NCBI GenBank assembly: GCA_030616365.1
Contig: JAUWXM010000016.1
Location: 1 to 17,447 of the forward strand
Length of the DNA: 17,447 nucleotides
Source of the DNA: a bacterium
GTDB taxonomy: Bacteria > UBP18 > UBA7526
Direction of reading: 5' to 3'
How positions within the stretch are numbered: position 1 is the first letter of the stretch; each line of letters starts with the position of its first letter. This document shows, one piece after another, positions 6,240-14,002 of this stretch. The position numbers and the translations under genes are program-made. The notes beneath the pieces are model-generated. The model worked only from the letters and a program-made list of their open reading frames with translations, did no database searches and had not been told where the DNA came from.

Positions 6240-7598
6240 CTTTGGGATGCGCAGGGTGGGCTGGCCATCTGAGATGGGAACGCCTTGTCCTTCCTTGCCA
6301 CAGGTTCCGATTTCAAATCCTAAGTCATTTCCCACCATATCGATCTCTCTTAGAATCCTAGGGCCATTTCCTATTAAGGTTGCTCCCCTCACCGGTTTAG
6401 TGATCTTTCCATCCTCAATCAGATAGCCTACTTCTACCTCAAAGACGAAGTCACCGTTGACGCTATCCACTTGCCCCCCACCCATCTTCTTAACGAAAAG
6501 TCCCTTCTTGGTTGATTTGATGATCTCTTCTGGATCGCTCTTCCCAGAAGCGATATAGGTATTGCTCATCCTGGGGATGGGCCGATAGTGATAGGATTGT
6601 CTCCTACCGTTCCCGGTTGGTTTTGTCTTATCTTTCTTAGCGGTCAGATAATCATAGAGATATTTTTTTAATACTCCATTCTCGACTAAAACTGTCTTCT
6701 GGGAGGGGTTCCCCTCGTCATCGAATTTGTAGGAGCCCCTTTTATTAGGAAGGGTGGAATCATCGATAACTGTGATTAAGGATGAGGCTATCCTTTTGCC
6801 CATCTTCCCACAGTATTTTGAGGCCCCCTTCTGGATGATATCTGCCTCCAGGCCATGACCGATGGCCTCATGAATCATGGTCCCTCCGGCAGAAGAGGAT
6901 AGGACAACGGTCATCTCTCCCGCAGGTGCCTTCTGGGCCTCTAACATCAGAATAGCCCTTCTTGCTGCCCAGGTGGCAATCTCTTCAGGAGAAAATTCAT
7001 CGAATACTTCCCAGCCGATAAATCCTCCTTTAGTCTCTGTTCCTGTTTGTAGAATTCCGTTCTCTTTAACAACGACCGTAACGCTAAATAAGAGCTGTAT
7101 TCTTTCATCCTCTGCTAAGGTTCCATTTGAATTGGCGATAGTAATCTTCCTGATGCTATCTCCATAGCCGACCATTACCTGTTTAATTCTCTTGTCTATA
7201 GAGCGCGCTCTCTTATTGGCTTCTTTTACAATTCTTACTTTTTCTTCTATCTTGACTTCTGAAGGAGGTCTTTTTATCTTAAAATTAACGTTTGCTTTAG
7301 TCGGTTTGAGATTAATCTTTATCTTCGGAGCCTTACTGGATACTCCGGCGCTCAACGCTTTGGCAGTCTTTAGAAGACTTTCCTTCGTTAGCTCACTTGT
7401 GGAGGCATAGAATGTCTTATCTTTGGAGATTAGTCTTATGCCGGCGCCGCTATCCGTTCCCGAGGAGACGACTTCGATCTTATTCTCCTCACAGGAGATA
7501 CTGATGGTCTTCTTCTCTTCAATGAAGACCTCAGCAAAATCTCCCCCGTTTGTTAAAATAGTTTTTAAAACTTCAGTCAAGACTTTTTTGGAAAGCAT
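6213..7598 (-). CDS. tldD: Metalloprotease TldD
   Basis: A zinc metalloprotease subunit of the TldD/TldE (PmbA) pair, which degrades unfolded peptides and matures some modified peptides. The 461 residues are close to the usual length. The metal motif HEAIGHGLEAD (HExxxH at residues 243-248) is intact, as are the C-terminal blocks PVRGATLIGNGP and IGTCGKEGQGVPISDGQP. ATG at 7598 has only a weak AGG upstream. The partner gene tldE is not next to it; the gene translationally coupled to tldD is instead an exported HEAT-repeat protein. The upstream gap to mltG holds an octamer tandem array. Confidence 0.93.
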   Translation of the reverse strand: MLSKKVLTEVLKTILTNGGDFAEVFIEEKKTISISCEENKIEVVSSGTDSGAGIRLISKDKTFYASTSELTKESLLKTAKALSAGVSSKAPKIKINLKPTKANVNFKIKRPPSEVKIEEKVRIVKEANKRARSIDKRIKQVMVGYGDSIRKITIANSNGTLAEDERIQLLFSVTVVVKENGILQTGTETKGGFIGWEVFDEFSPEEIATWAARRAILMLEAQKAPAGEMTVVLSSSAGGTMIHEAIGHGLEADIIQKGASKYCGKMGKRIASSLITVIDDSTLPNKRGSYKFDDEGNPSQKTVLVENGVLKKYLYDYLTAKKDKTKPTGNGRRQSYHYRPIPRMSNTYIASGKSDPEEIIKSTKKGLFVKKMGGGQVDSVNGDFVFEVEVGYLIEDGKITKPVRGATLIGNGPRILREIDMVGNDLGFEIGTCGKEGQGVPISDGQPTLRIPKIIVGGTKK

Positions 7599-7634
7599 TT
7601 TTTATGCCTAGTTTCATTACTAATCTTGTTTTTC

Positions 7635-7674
7635 CTGATAACCCGATTACCTGATTACCTGATAACCTATTGTC
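7635..7674. repeat. Octamer tandem array CTGATAAC/CTGATTAC
   Basis: Contiguous 8-nt units: CTGATAAC, CCGATTAC, CTGATTAC, CTGATAAC, then the divergent CTATTGTC. On the minus strand the words read TTATCAGG/TAATCAGG and begin immediately at the mltG stop (TAG at 7667-7669). The TTATCA core is shared with the array at 2011-2034. Confidence 0.75.
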
Positions 7675-8746
7675 TTTTCTGGTATTTCCATACCGCCCTA
7701 TTATGTTCTTCTAAATTGGAAGAAAACTCGTGGGTTCCATCGTTTCGGGAGACAAAGTAGAGATAATCAACGTCTGCGGGATATAGAGCAGCCTGAATGG
7801 CCTCTCTCCCCGGATTTCCAATGGGACCTGGGGGGAGACCCCGATATCTATAGGTATTATAGGGGGAATCTATTCTGAGATGTTCCTTCTTCAGGTCTCC
7901 ATCGAAGGCCTCTCCCAGAGCATAGATGACTGTGGGATCTGCCTGTAAGGGTCTTTTTGCTTTTAATCTATTATGAAAGACAGCAGAGATAAGGGTTCTT
8001 TCTTCTGGAGCACTAGTCTCCTTCTCAACGATGGAGGCCAGGATAATGGTCTCATGAAAAGTAAATCCTAATTCTTCCGCTCTTTTCCTATCCTCTTCGG
8101 TCACCTTTTTGTTGAACTGGAAGACCATGAGTTTAATAATCTCTTCTTCCTCCATTCCTTTGGAGACTCTGTAGGTCTCTGGGAAGAGATATCCTTCTAA
8201 GCTCTTTGCTTGGATGCCGAACTGGGAAATAAATTTAGCATCCTTAGTCAGGGCAATGAATCTCTCTTTCTCTGCCAGACCTTTCTTCTCTAAAACTGAG
8301 GCAATCTGGCAAATATTATAACCCTCTGGAATGGTGAAGGGACGGGCCAGGACCTCACCCTTTTCTAGCTTGGAGAGGATCCGGGAGAGGTTCAGAGAAG
8401 AACTTAATTCATACTCCCCCGCCTGAAGTTTATTCTCTACTCCTTTCACTTTAGCTAATACTCTAAAGGCTAAACTATTCTTAATCAGCCTCTCTTTCCT
8501 TAAGAGGCGAGCGATCCCTTTAGCATTCATTCCCTTGGAAATCTCAATGGCTTTAACCTGGGGGGTCTTAGAGTCTAAAGGAATATAGAGTTGGTAGATA
8601 ACAAAGACCGAGATAATCAAGATACAAGAAACAATAACCAAACAAATCCCAATATTCAAATTCAAATACCCAAACTGTTTGATTATTGGTGATTGGTTAT
8701 TGAATATTGTTTGTATCTTGTTTCTTGGTGTTTGGTTATTAATCAT
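7667..8746 (-). CDS. mltG: Endolytic murein transglycosylase MltG (YceG-like)
   Basis: Cleaves nascent glycan strands at the outer face of the inner membrane and so terminates peptidoglycan elongation. It has a short cytoplasmic tail, one membrane helix (about residues 32-53, ICLVIVSCILIISVFVIYQL), a LysM-like region beginning VKAIEISKGMNAKGIARLL, and the YceG catalytic domain with ILASIVEKET carrying the presumed catalytic Glu at about 241, then SPYNTYRYRGLPPGPIGNPG. The C-terminus DGTHEFSSNLEEHNRAV is complete. I chose ATG at 8746 (359 residues); GTG at 8770 would add 8 residues made wholly of repeat sequence, and neither has a clear ribosome binding site. Roughly the first 44 residues, including the start of the membrane helix, are encoded by an AATAACCAAACA-type inverted repeat. 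It follows ruvX across a short repeat-filled gap. Confidence 0.92.
   Translation of the reverse strand: MINNQTPRNKIQTIFNNQSPIIKQFGYLNLNIGICLVIVSCILIISVFVIYQLYIPLDSKTPQVKAIEISKGMNAKGIARLLRKERLIKNSLAFRVLAKVKGVENKLQAGEYELSSSLNLSRILSKLEKGEVLARPFTIPEGYNICQIASVLEKKGLAEKERFIALTKDAKFISQFGIQAKSLEGYLFPETYRVSKGMEEEEIIKLMVFQFNKKVTEEDRKRAEELGFTFHETIILASIVEKETSAPEERTLISAVFHNRLKAKRPLQADPTVIYALGEAFDGDLKKEHLRIDSPYNTYRYRGLPPGPIGNPGREAIQAALYPADVDYLYFVSRNDGTHEFSSNLEEHNRAVWKYQKRQ
8613..8746. repeat. Inverted repeat of AATAACCAAACA words overlapping the mltG start
   Basis: Two arms of AT-rich words face each other. The left arm on the plus strand carries CAAGATACAAGAAACAAT, AATAACCAAACA and CAATATTCAAA. The minus strand of the right arm carries the same words, AATAACCAAACA, AAGAAACAAGATACAA and CAATATTCAA, in a shuffled order. 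The centre is near 8680. The whole element is coding, giving the cytoplasmic tail and first half of the MltG membrane helix. Confidence 0.65.
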
Positions 8747-8748
8747 TG

Positions 8749-8813
8749 TCTCACTTTCCCACTTTCTCACCTGCCTGCCCCGTAGGCTTGTCCTTCGGGG
8801 CTCACTTTCTCAT
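8749..8813. repeat. AAGTGAG octamer words with GCCCCG hairpin between ruvX and mltG
   Basis: Octamers TCTCACTT, TCCCACTT and TCTCACCT are contiguous at 8749-8772. A hairpin follows: GCCCCG (8777-8782) pairs with CGGGGC (8796-8801), an inner AGG pairs with CCT, and the loop is 5 nt. Another CTCACTTTCTC word lies at 8801-8811, so the hairpin is bracketed by the same word. The ruvX stop codon lies within this last word (AAG-TGA). The same octamers occur inside the AsmA gene at 15092-15126, including the 13-mer CTCACTTTCCCAC. Confidence 0.7.
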
Positions 8814-9215
8814 CGTTCTCTGGCTATCCAGATAATTCTGGAGGATGAGCGCTGCGGCCAGTTTATCTATTACTTTCTTTCTCTTCGCCCGGCTCAAGTC
8901 TGCTCTTAGAAGGACCCCTTCAGCCTCTTTTGTGGTGAGCCTCTCATCCCAGGTAAGAATGGGCAGATTAATCTCCTTCTTTAGATCCTCAATAAAGGCT
9001 AATATCTTCTTCCCTTGTTCCCCGACGCTTCCATCCATATTCTTAGGAAGTCCTACCACAATTTTCTCAATATTATAATCGCCTACTATTTTTTTTAGAT
9101 CCACAACATCTTCGCGCTTTATAGTAGAAATCCCCTGGGCAGTATAACCCAGGGGATCTGATACGGCAACCCCAATCCTCTTCTCCCCAACGTCTAACCC
9201 TAAAATCCTCTTCAT
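8802..9215 (-). CDS. ruvX: RuvX/YqgF pre-16S rRNA nuclease, putative Holliday junction resolvase
   Basis: A 137-residue RNase H-fold nuclease implicated in 16S rRNA 5'-end maturation and, by structure, in junction resolution. Family motifs are in order: ILGLDVGEKRIGVAVSDP (Asp8), KIVVGLPKNMDGSVGEQG, LTWDERLTTKEAE, and DKLAAALILQNYLD with the C-terminal catalytic Asp. The length is typical. ATG at 9215 lies 6 nt after the alaS stop, with only a weak purine stretch upstream, so it is probably translated with alaS. The last codons and stop run into AAGTGAG-type repeat sequence. Confidence 0.93.
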   Translation of the reverse strand: MKRILGLDVGEKRIGVAVSDPLGYTAQGISTIKREDVVDLKKIVGDYNIEKIVVGLPKNMDGSVGEQGKKILAFIEDLKKEINLPILTWDERLTTKEAEGVLLRADLSRAKRKKVIDKLAAALILQNYLDSQRTMRK

Positions 9216-9220
9216 CTGGT

Positions 9221-11842
9221 TTACTTCATCTTCTTTCTTATAATCCGGGAAACTTCCTTCAAAGCATAGTTCAATTTCGCTGGATTCTTTCCTCCCGCTT
9301 GGGCAAAATCCTTCCTCCCTCCTCCGCTTCCCTTAATAATCCTTGCTACCTCTTTTATAATCTGGCTGGCATTCAACCTATCTGTTAGGTCTTTGGTTAC
9401 TACACAGACCAATCCCACCTTTTTATCCATCACCGAACCTAAGATGATTACTCCCGATTTTAGTTTATCCTTTAAGAGGTCGGAGGCATTGCGTAGTCCC
9501 TTAATATCCAACCCTTCCATCCTGTTTGAGATTACTTTGATTCCTTCTACTTCAACTGCTTTCTTTATTAATTCCTCCCTTTTTAAAAGGGCTTCCTTGC
9601 TCTTTAATCTTTCGACTTCTTTCTCCAGTTCTTTTACTCTCTGAACTAATCTTTCCACTCTCTCCAGAATCTGAGGGGGCGCTACCTTCAACTCTCTCGC
9701 TATCTTGGACAGAAGGTCTTCTCTCTCCTTCATAAATCTGCAGGCTCCTTCTCCTGTCAAGGCCTCGATCCTCCTTACCCCAGCGGCGATGCCGCTCTCG
9801 CTTACTAGCTTAAATAATCCGATCTCACCCGTGGCCTTCACGTGGGTTCCTCCACAGAGTTCCAGGCTGAAGTCTCCTATTCTAACTGTCCTCACTCTCT
9901 TTCCATACTTCTCACCAACCAGGAAGATGGCTCCTCTCTTCTTTGCTTCCTTAAAATCCATCATAGAGGCTTCTACCTTTATGTTCTCCCTTATCTTCTT
10001 ATTGATCATCTTCTCAACTTGAGAGATCTGTCTATCGGTTAAAGGAGCAAAGTGGGTGAGGTCGAAGCGCAGCCTATCGAAAGAGACAAAGGAACCGGTC
10101 TGCCTCACATGCTTCCCTAAAGCTCTCTTTAATGCTCCCTGCAATAGGTGAGTGGCGGTATGATTCCGGGCAGTGGCTAATCTCTTTTCTATATCGATAC
10201 CTGCCTCCACTTTATCTCCTTTCCTGATACTTCCCTTAATGATTTTTGCTCGATGAACGATTATCTCTGGCAATGGCCTCTGGGTATCCAGGACTTCCAT
10301 CTTGGTTCCTCTTTTTATAATCGTTCCTCTATCTCCTATCTGACCACCTGCCTCGGGATAGAAGGGAGTAGCATCGAGGATAATGTCTATCTCATCCCCT
10401 GCCTTTGCCCTCTCTATCCTCTTATCAGCCTTCATGATTGCCAATATCTCTGCCTTTAAGGTGGTCTTGACATATCCCTTAAACTTGGTTGCTTTCAGCT
10501 CCTTCGCCAATCTATTATAGATGGTCTTCACCCGGGATTGGCCAATCTCCTGCCAGGCCATCCTTCCTCTTTCTCTTTGTTTTTCCATTTCTTTTTCAAA
10601 TCCTTTCATATCTACATTAATATCATGCTCAGCTGCTATTTCCTGAATTAAATCTATAGGTAATCCAAAGGAAACATAAAGATAGAAGGCTGTATCTCCT
10701 AATATCTCTTTACTATATTGCTCTCTTGTTAAAACCCAATTTAATTCTTTCATCCCCTGCTCCAAAGTCTCCAAGAACCTCTCTTCCTCGCCCAGAACAA
10801 TCTTTTCCATATGCTCCTTATCCTTTGATAGTTCTGGATAGGGCTCTTTCACAATATCGATAACTACCGGGATTAACTTATGGAGAAAGGGCTTAGCAAG
10901 TCCCAGGTTCCTTCCCTGGGATAGGGCCCTTCGGATAATCCTTCTCAAGACATACCCCCTTCCCACATTGGAAGGTAAAACTCCATCATAGATTAAGAAA
11001 GTAACGGCCCTTATATGATCTGCGATAATGCGCAAGGCCAGATCCTTTATTCTATCCTGGCCATATCTCACCCCAGATAGAGAAGCGGTATAGTCAATGA
11101 TTGGTTTTAAGAAATCAGTATCAAAGGTATTCTCTTTTTCTTGTAGTATCATGGCCAATCTCTCTAAGCCCATTCCAGTATCGATGTTCTTCCTGGGCAG
11201 AGGCCTCAATCTTCCCTCGTGGTCACGGTTGTACTCCATAAAGACCAGGTTCCAAACCTCTAAGAATCTATCACAGTCGCATCCCACACCACAGGTTGGT
11301 CTGCCGCAGCTATACTTCTTCCCTCTGTCATAGATGATCTCGGAGCAGGGACCACAGGGGCCGGTGGGGCCGATGGCCCAGAAGTTATGCTTACTTCCCA
11401 ACCTTACAATTCTACTCTTGGGGATCTTTTCCTCTTTATGCCAAATGTCGAAGGCCTCATCATCCTCTTCATAGACCGAGACCCATAGCTTCTCTTTGGG
11501 AATCTTTAACTCTTTTGTCAGAAACTCCCAGGCCCATCTAATGGCTTCTTTCTTACCGTAATCTCCAAAGGAAAAGTTCCCCAGCATCTCAAAGAAGGTG
11601 TGATGTCGGGCGGTCTTCCCCACATTCTCGATATCATTGGTTCTCAAGCATCTCTGGGAAGTAGCTACCCTCTTCAGATCTGACTCTATTTCTCCGGTAA
11701 AGATAGGCTTGAACGGGAGCATCCCGGCAATAGTCAATAGAACGCTTGGATCCTCAGGGATTAAGGAACCAGAGGGCTTGATAGTATGCTCTCTTTCTTT
11801 AAAGAACTCTAAAAACCTCTCCCTTAGCTCATTCCCTCTCAT
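9221..11842 (-). CDS. alaS: Alanine--tRNA ligase
   Basis: Charges tRNA-Ala with alanine and hydrolyses mischarged Ser/Gly-tRNA. The 873-residue protein is full length: class II catalytic core with HHTFFEMLGNFSFGDYG (80-96), GPCGPCSEI (161-169) and NIDTGMGLERLA (219-230); editing domain with HTATHLLQGAL near 559 and CGGTH near 661 supplying zinc ligands; a coiled-coil segment at about 690-750; and the C-terminal domain ending in SGGGRKDFAQAGG near 837. A cysteine cluster CGRPTCGVGCDC (179-190) in the core may bind an extra metal, as some bacterial AlaRS do. ATG at 11842 has GGAG at good spacing and overlaps recX by 14 nt. ruvX follows after 5 nt. Confidence 0.97.
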   Translation of the reverse strand: MRGNELRERFLEFFKEREHTIKPSGSLIPEDPSVLLTIAGMLPFKPIFTGEIESDLKRVATSQRCLRTNDIENVGKTARHHTFFEMLGNFSFGDYGKKEAIRWAWEFLTKELKIPKEKLWVSVYEEDDEAFDIWHKEEKIPKSRIVRLGSKHNFWAIGPTGPCGPCSEIIYDRGKKYSCGRPTCGVGCDCDRFLEVWNLVFMEYNRDHEGRLRPLPRKNIDTGMGLERLAMILQEKENTFDTDFLKPIIDYTASLSGVRYGQDRIKDLALRIIADHIRAVTFLIYDGVLPSNVGRGYVLRRIIRRALSQGRNLGLAKPFLHKLIPVVIDIVKEPYPELSKDKEHMEKIVLGEEERFLETLEQGMKELNWVLTREQYSKEILGDTAFYLYVSFGLPIDLIQEIAAEHDINVDMKGFEKEMEKQRERGRMAWQEIGQSRVKTIYNRLAKELKATKFKGYVKTTLKAEILAIMKADKRIERAKAGDEIDIILDATPFYPEAGGQIGDRGTIIKRGTKMEVLDTQRPLPEIIVHRAKIIKGSIRKGDKVEAGIDIEKRLATARNHTATHLLQGALKRALGKHVRQTGSFVSFDRLRFDLTHFAPLTDRQISQVEKMINKKIRENIKVEASMMDFKEAKKRGAIFLVGEKYGKRVRTVRIGDFSLELCGGTHVKATGEIGLFKLVSESGIAAGVRRIEALTGEGACRFMKEREDLLSKIARELKVAPPQILERVERLVQRVKELEKEVERLKSKEALLKREELIKKAVEVEGIKVISNRMEGLDIKGLRNASDLLKDKLKSGVIILGSVMDKKVGLVCVVTKDLTDRLNASQIIKEVARIIKGSGGGRKDFAQAGGKNPAKLNYALKEVSRIIRKKMK

Positions 11843-12476
11843 CGTCCACTCCTCTTAACTCTTTCATAACTTCCTGAATAGTGTCGTAGGAGAAGCCCCT
11901 TCTCTGAAGGAAACCATAGAGCCTCCTCTTAGTAGTTACCTCATCTAAATTCTGGTAAGACCTCTTCAGTTTTCTCTGGGCGAGCTCCTTAGCCAGTTCT
12001 ATTTCCTCTTCCTCTCGGTAGCTACTTAAGGTTTCCTCGATTAAATCCCTGTCAATCCCTTTCTGGATGAGTTCCTGTTGCAGTCTATATCTTCCCATGG
12101 GCCTGGTCTTTATTCTGCTCTCCACCCACATTCGAGCAAACTCTTTATCATTGAGAAACTTTAATCTCTTCAGGCTTTTAACTACTTCAAGGATAACTTT
12201 TGAAGAATAATCCTTCTTCTTTAACCTATTCCGGATCTCTTTTATACTTCGCGGTCTATAGGAAAGGAGTTTAAAGGCGTAGTCCTTTGCTTTCTTTACT
12301 TCTTCCTTATATAGAATCTCCTCTATCTTCCTTTTAGCTACTTCCTGGCCAACCTTGAGGCCTAAGACAGCGACAATCTCCTCATCTACCCCACATAAGA
12401 ACTCATTATTTATAAAGATCGACCTTCTCTTGGAACGCCTCTTCTGCGGCTTGATATCTGTAATCTTACTCTTCAA
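11829..12476 (-). CDS. recX: RecX family regulatory protein
   Basis: Modulates RecA filaments in recombination and SOS control. The 215 residues show the three-helix tandem modules of RecX: AFKLLSYRPRSIKEIRNRLKKK, the segment FLNDKEFARMWVESRIKTRP followed by GRYRLQQELIQKGI, and a third module containing RLYGFLQRRGFSYDTIQEVM. An N-terminal region (ITDIKPQKRRSKRRSIFI) precedes them, as in many family members. The start is TTG at 12476, inside the end of the DUF748 gene (11-nt overlap); the ribosome binding site is poor, so a nearby ATT start cannot be excluded. recA is not adjacent, unlike in many genomes; the link to alaS (14-nt overlap) is common. Confidence 0.88.
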   Translation of the reverse strand: MKSKITDIKPQKRRSKRRSIFINNEFLCGVDEEIVAVLGLKVGQEVAKRKIEEILYKEEVKKAKDYAFKLLSYRPRSIKEIRNRLKKKDYSSKVILEVVKSLKRLKFLNDKEFARMWVESRIKTRPMGRYRLQQELIQKGIDRDLIEETLSSYREEEEIELAKELAQRKLKRSYQNLDEVTTKRRLYGFLQRRGFSYDTIQEVMKELRGVDDERE

Positions 12477-13905
12477 TCCTGAGTTCTACCCTTTTCTTCT
12501 CTTTCTCTTCTTTGGCACTTAATTTAATCTTCTCTTCTGGAATTTTTGCTTCCTTGATTAAGTAATCGGCTATCTTCTTGGCTCTCCTTTGGGCCAGGCT
12601 GGTTCCTTTCCATAGCCCCTTCTCACTCAAGGGATCGACATATCCCTCGATATGGAGGGGGGTAGCGGGATACTTTATTAAGAGGCGAGACAGATCCACC
12701 AGTTTAGTAATTGCTCCTTTAGCCAATCTGGCGCTTCCCCTAACAAACTCGATAGGAAGAAGATGGATCTTGGACATCCCTTCTTTGGTAAAGACCAGTT
12801 TGGCCGCAGAACTAAAGGGACCAATAATCGTCTCCTGAATGGCTCTGATAAGGGCTTTGAGAAGGGCGGGACCAACCTTAAAGTCTGGATCGGTAATATC
12901 GCCTTTTACGGGAATATTCAATCTTATTCTTCCTTCATTATCCCTTAAGACGGTAGCCAGAGTAGCGGGACCCATACCCATCACCCTTATGAGGGAAGGT
13001 TTGGCGCCGAGGATGGGCTGGAGTTCCAGATCTTTGAATACTGCTCTATTCATACAATCCAACTTGTTTTTTTCACATTCGAGTTCTGCCTCCAGGCCCA
13101 TCTTCCCCCGCATTAATTTACAGGAGGTAATTTCTCTCTGATAGGAAGCGAAGGGAAGAAGGCTTAAGTCTTCGACCTCCAAGTTTAGACTGAAATCAAA
13201 GGGCTCCTTGAATGAGTCAATGGTCCCTTTTGTCTCTAAGGGGGTATCATTTAGATAGCCCATTAAATTGTATTCTATGCCTGCTGGAATCCTTCCTGAG
13301 AGATCGGTCGCCTCTCCCCTTACCTCTCTTAACTCTGTAGTCAGCCCTTCTTCAGTTATCATTCCATCCATGAAGATAATCTTCCCATCTTCTACTTTTG
13401 CCTTGAGCATAATGAAAAACCATCTCGGTTTGCGATACTTCTTTCTCTTGGGAAGGTTCCATTTACCCTCTCCATCTCTTTCAATGAAGAGGACTGGTTC
13501 TTTAAAGAACATATCATCCATTACTGTCCTCATCTTGAAGAGCTGGCGAAAGTAGAAACGGCCTTCTCCCTCCGGGCAGTAAAGGAGGGGTCTTTCACTT
13601 ATCTGGTTGGCACTTATTATCTTAAAGCCCTCAAGGTGCACCCTGTCCTGGTAGATATCGGCCTCTACTTTATCTATCCGCACCCGAACCGTGAGCCGTT
13701 TCTCAATGTTGTAGATGATAATCTGCTCTGTGATGAAGGCAGCAATGGAATTAGCCTTTATTATGATGAGGGTGAGAAGGGCTAGAATAGCAACGAGAGT
13801 GAGCAGGCCCTTTATTCTCCTCCTAGGCTTTCTTTCCCGTCTCCTTTTTTTCTCTTTGACAAAGTACCACTTACCAGTCTTTAAGTCCTTCTTTACTGGG
13901 GTCAT
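12466..13905 (-). CDS. DUF748/AsmA-like inner-membrane-anchored protein with OmpA-like C-terminus
   Basis: A 479-residue envelope protein. A very basic N-terminus (KKRRRERKPRRR) precedes one membrane helix (GLLTLVAILALLTLIIIKA), which places the bulk in the periplasm. The middle resembles AsmA/DUF748 proteins: beta-rich text with LFIERDGEGKWNLP, a LRDNEGRIRLNIPVKGDITDPDF block and GPFSSAAKLV. The end (LHIEGYVDPLSEKGLWKGTSLAQRRAKKIADYL, quoted here only to name its parts: IEGYVDP and SLAQRRAKKIADYL) is an OmpA-like fold of the kind that in related proteins contacts peptidoglycan. I chose ATG at 13905; a TTG at 13923 would add 6 residues from the CGCCAAA repeat. It overlaps recX and follows two AsmA proteins, so a shared role in lipid transport or outer-membrane upkeep is inferred. 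Confidence 0.8.
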   Translation of the reverse strand: MTPVKKDLKTGKWYFVKEKKRRRERKPRRRIKGLLTLVAILALLTLIIIKANSIAAFITEQIIIYNIEKRLTVRVRIDKVEADIYQDRVHLEGFKIISANQISERPLLYCPEGEGRFYFRQLFKMRTVMDDMFFKEPVLFIERDGEGKWNLPKRKKYRKPRWFFIMLKAKVEDGKIIFMDGMITEEGLTTELREVRGEATDLSGRIPAGIEYNLMGYLNDTPLETKGTIDSFKEPFDFSLNLEVEDLSLLPFASYQREITSCKLMRGKMGLEAELECEKNKLDCMNRAVFKDLELQPILGAKPSLIRVMGMGPATLATVLRDNEGRIRLNIPVKGDITDPDFKVGPALLKALIRAIQETIIGPFSSAAKLVFTKEGMSKIHLLPIEFVRGSARLAKGAITKLVDLSRLLIKYPATPLHIEGYVDPLSEKGLWKGTSLAQRRAKKIADYLIKEAKIPEEKIKLSAKEEKEKKRVELRIEE

Positions 13906-13909
13906 TTTA

Positions 13910-14001
13910 CCGCCAAGACGCAAACGCTAAGGCGCCAAATAAAATCGCCAAGCCGCCAAATTATCTTTTTTGCGCTTTGGCGGACTTTTAGCGTTTTTGC
14001 G
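13910..14001. repeat. CGCCAAA-family inverted repeat between AsmA and DUF748 genes
   Basis: This fills the whole gap. The outer arms are CGCAAACGCTAA (13919-13930) and TTAGCGTTTTTGCG (13988-14001, reverse complement CGCAAAAACGCTAA). The inner arms are CCGCCAAA (13953-13960) and TTTGGCGG (13976-13983), a perfect 8-bp stem with a 15-nt loop. Further CGCCAA words lie between them. On the minus strand the element starts next to the AsmA stop (AAA-TAA) and ends at GGCGGTAAA just before the next ATG. Confidence 0.75.
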
Positions 14002-14002
14002 T

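Noticed and set aside
7635..7674. Intrinsic terminator after mltG
   Set aside because: The sequence is a direct tandem array without a GC-rich stem, and the next gene follows closely.
13906..13923. TTG start at 13923 for the DUF748/OmpA-like gene
   Set aside because: The extra codons (RLGGK) come from the CGCCAAA repeat, and the ATG at 13905 has GGCGG just upstream.
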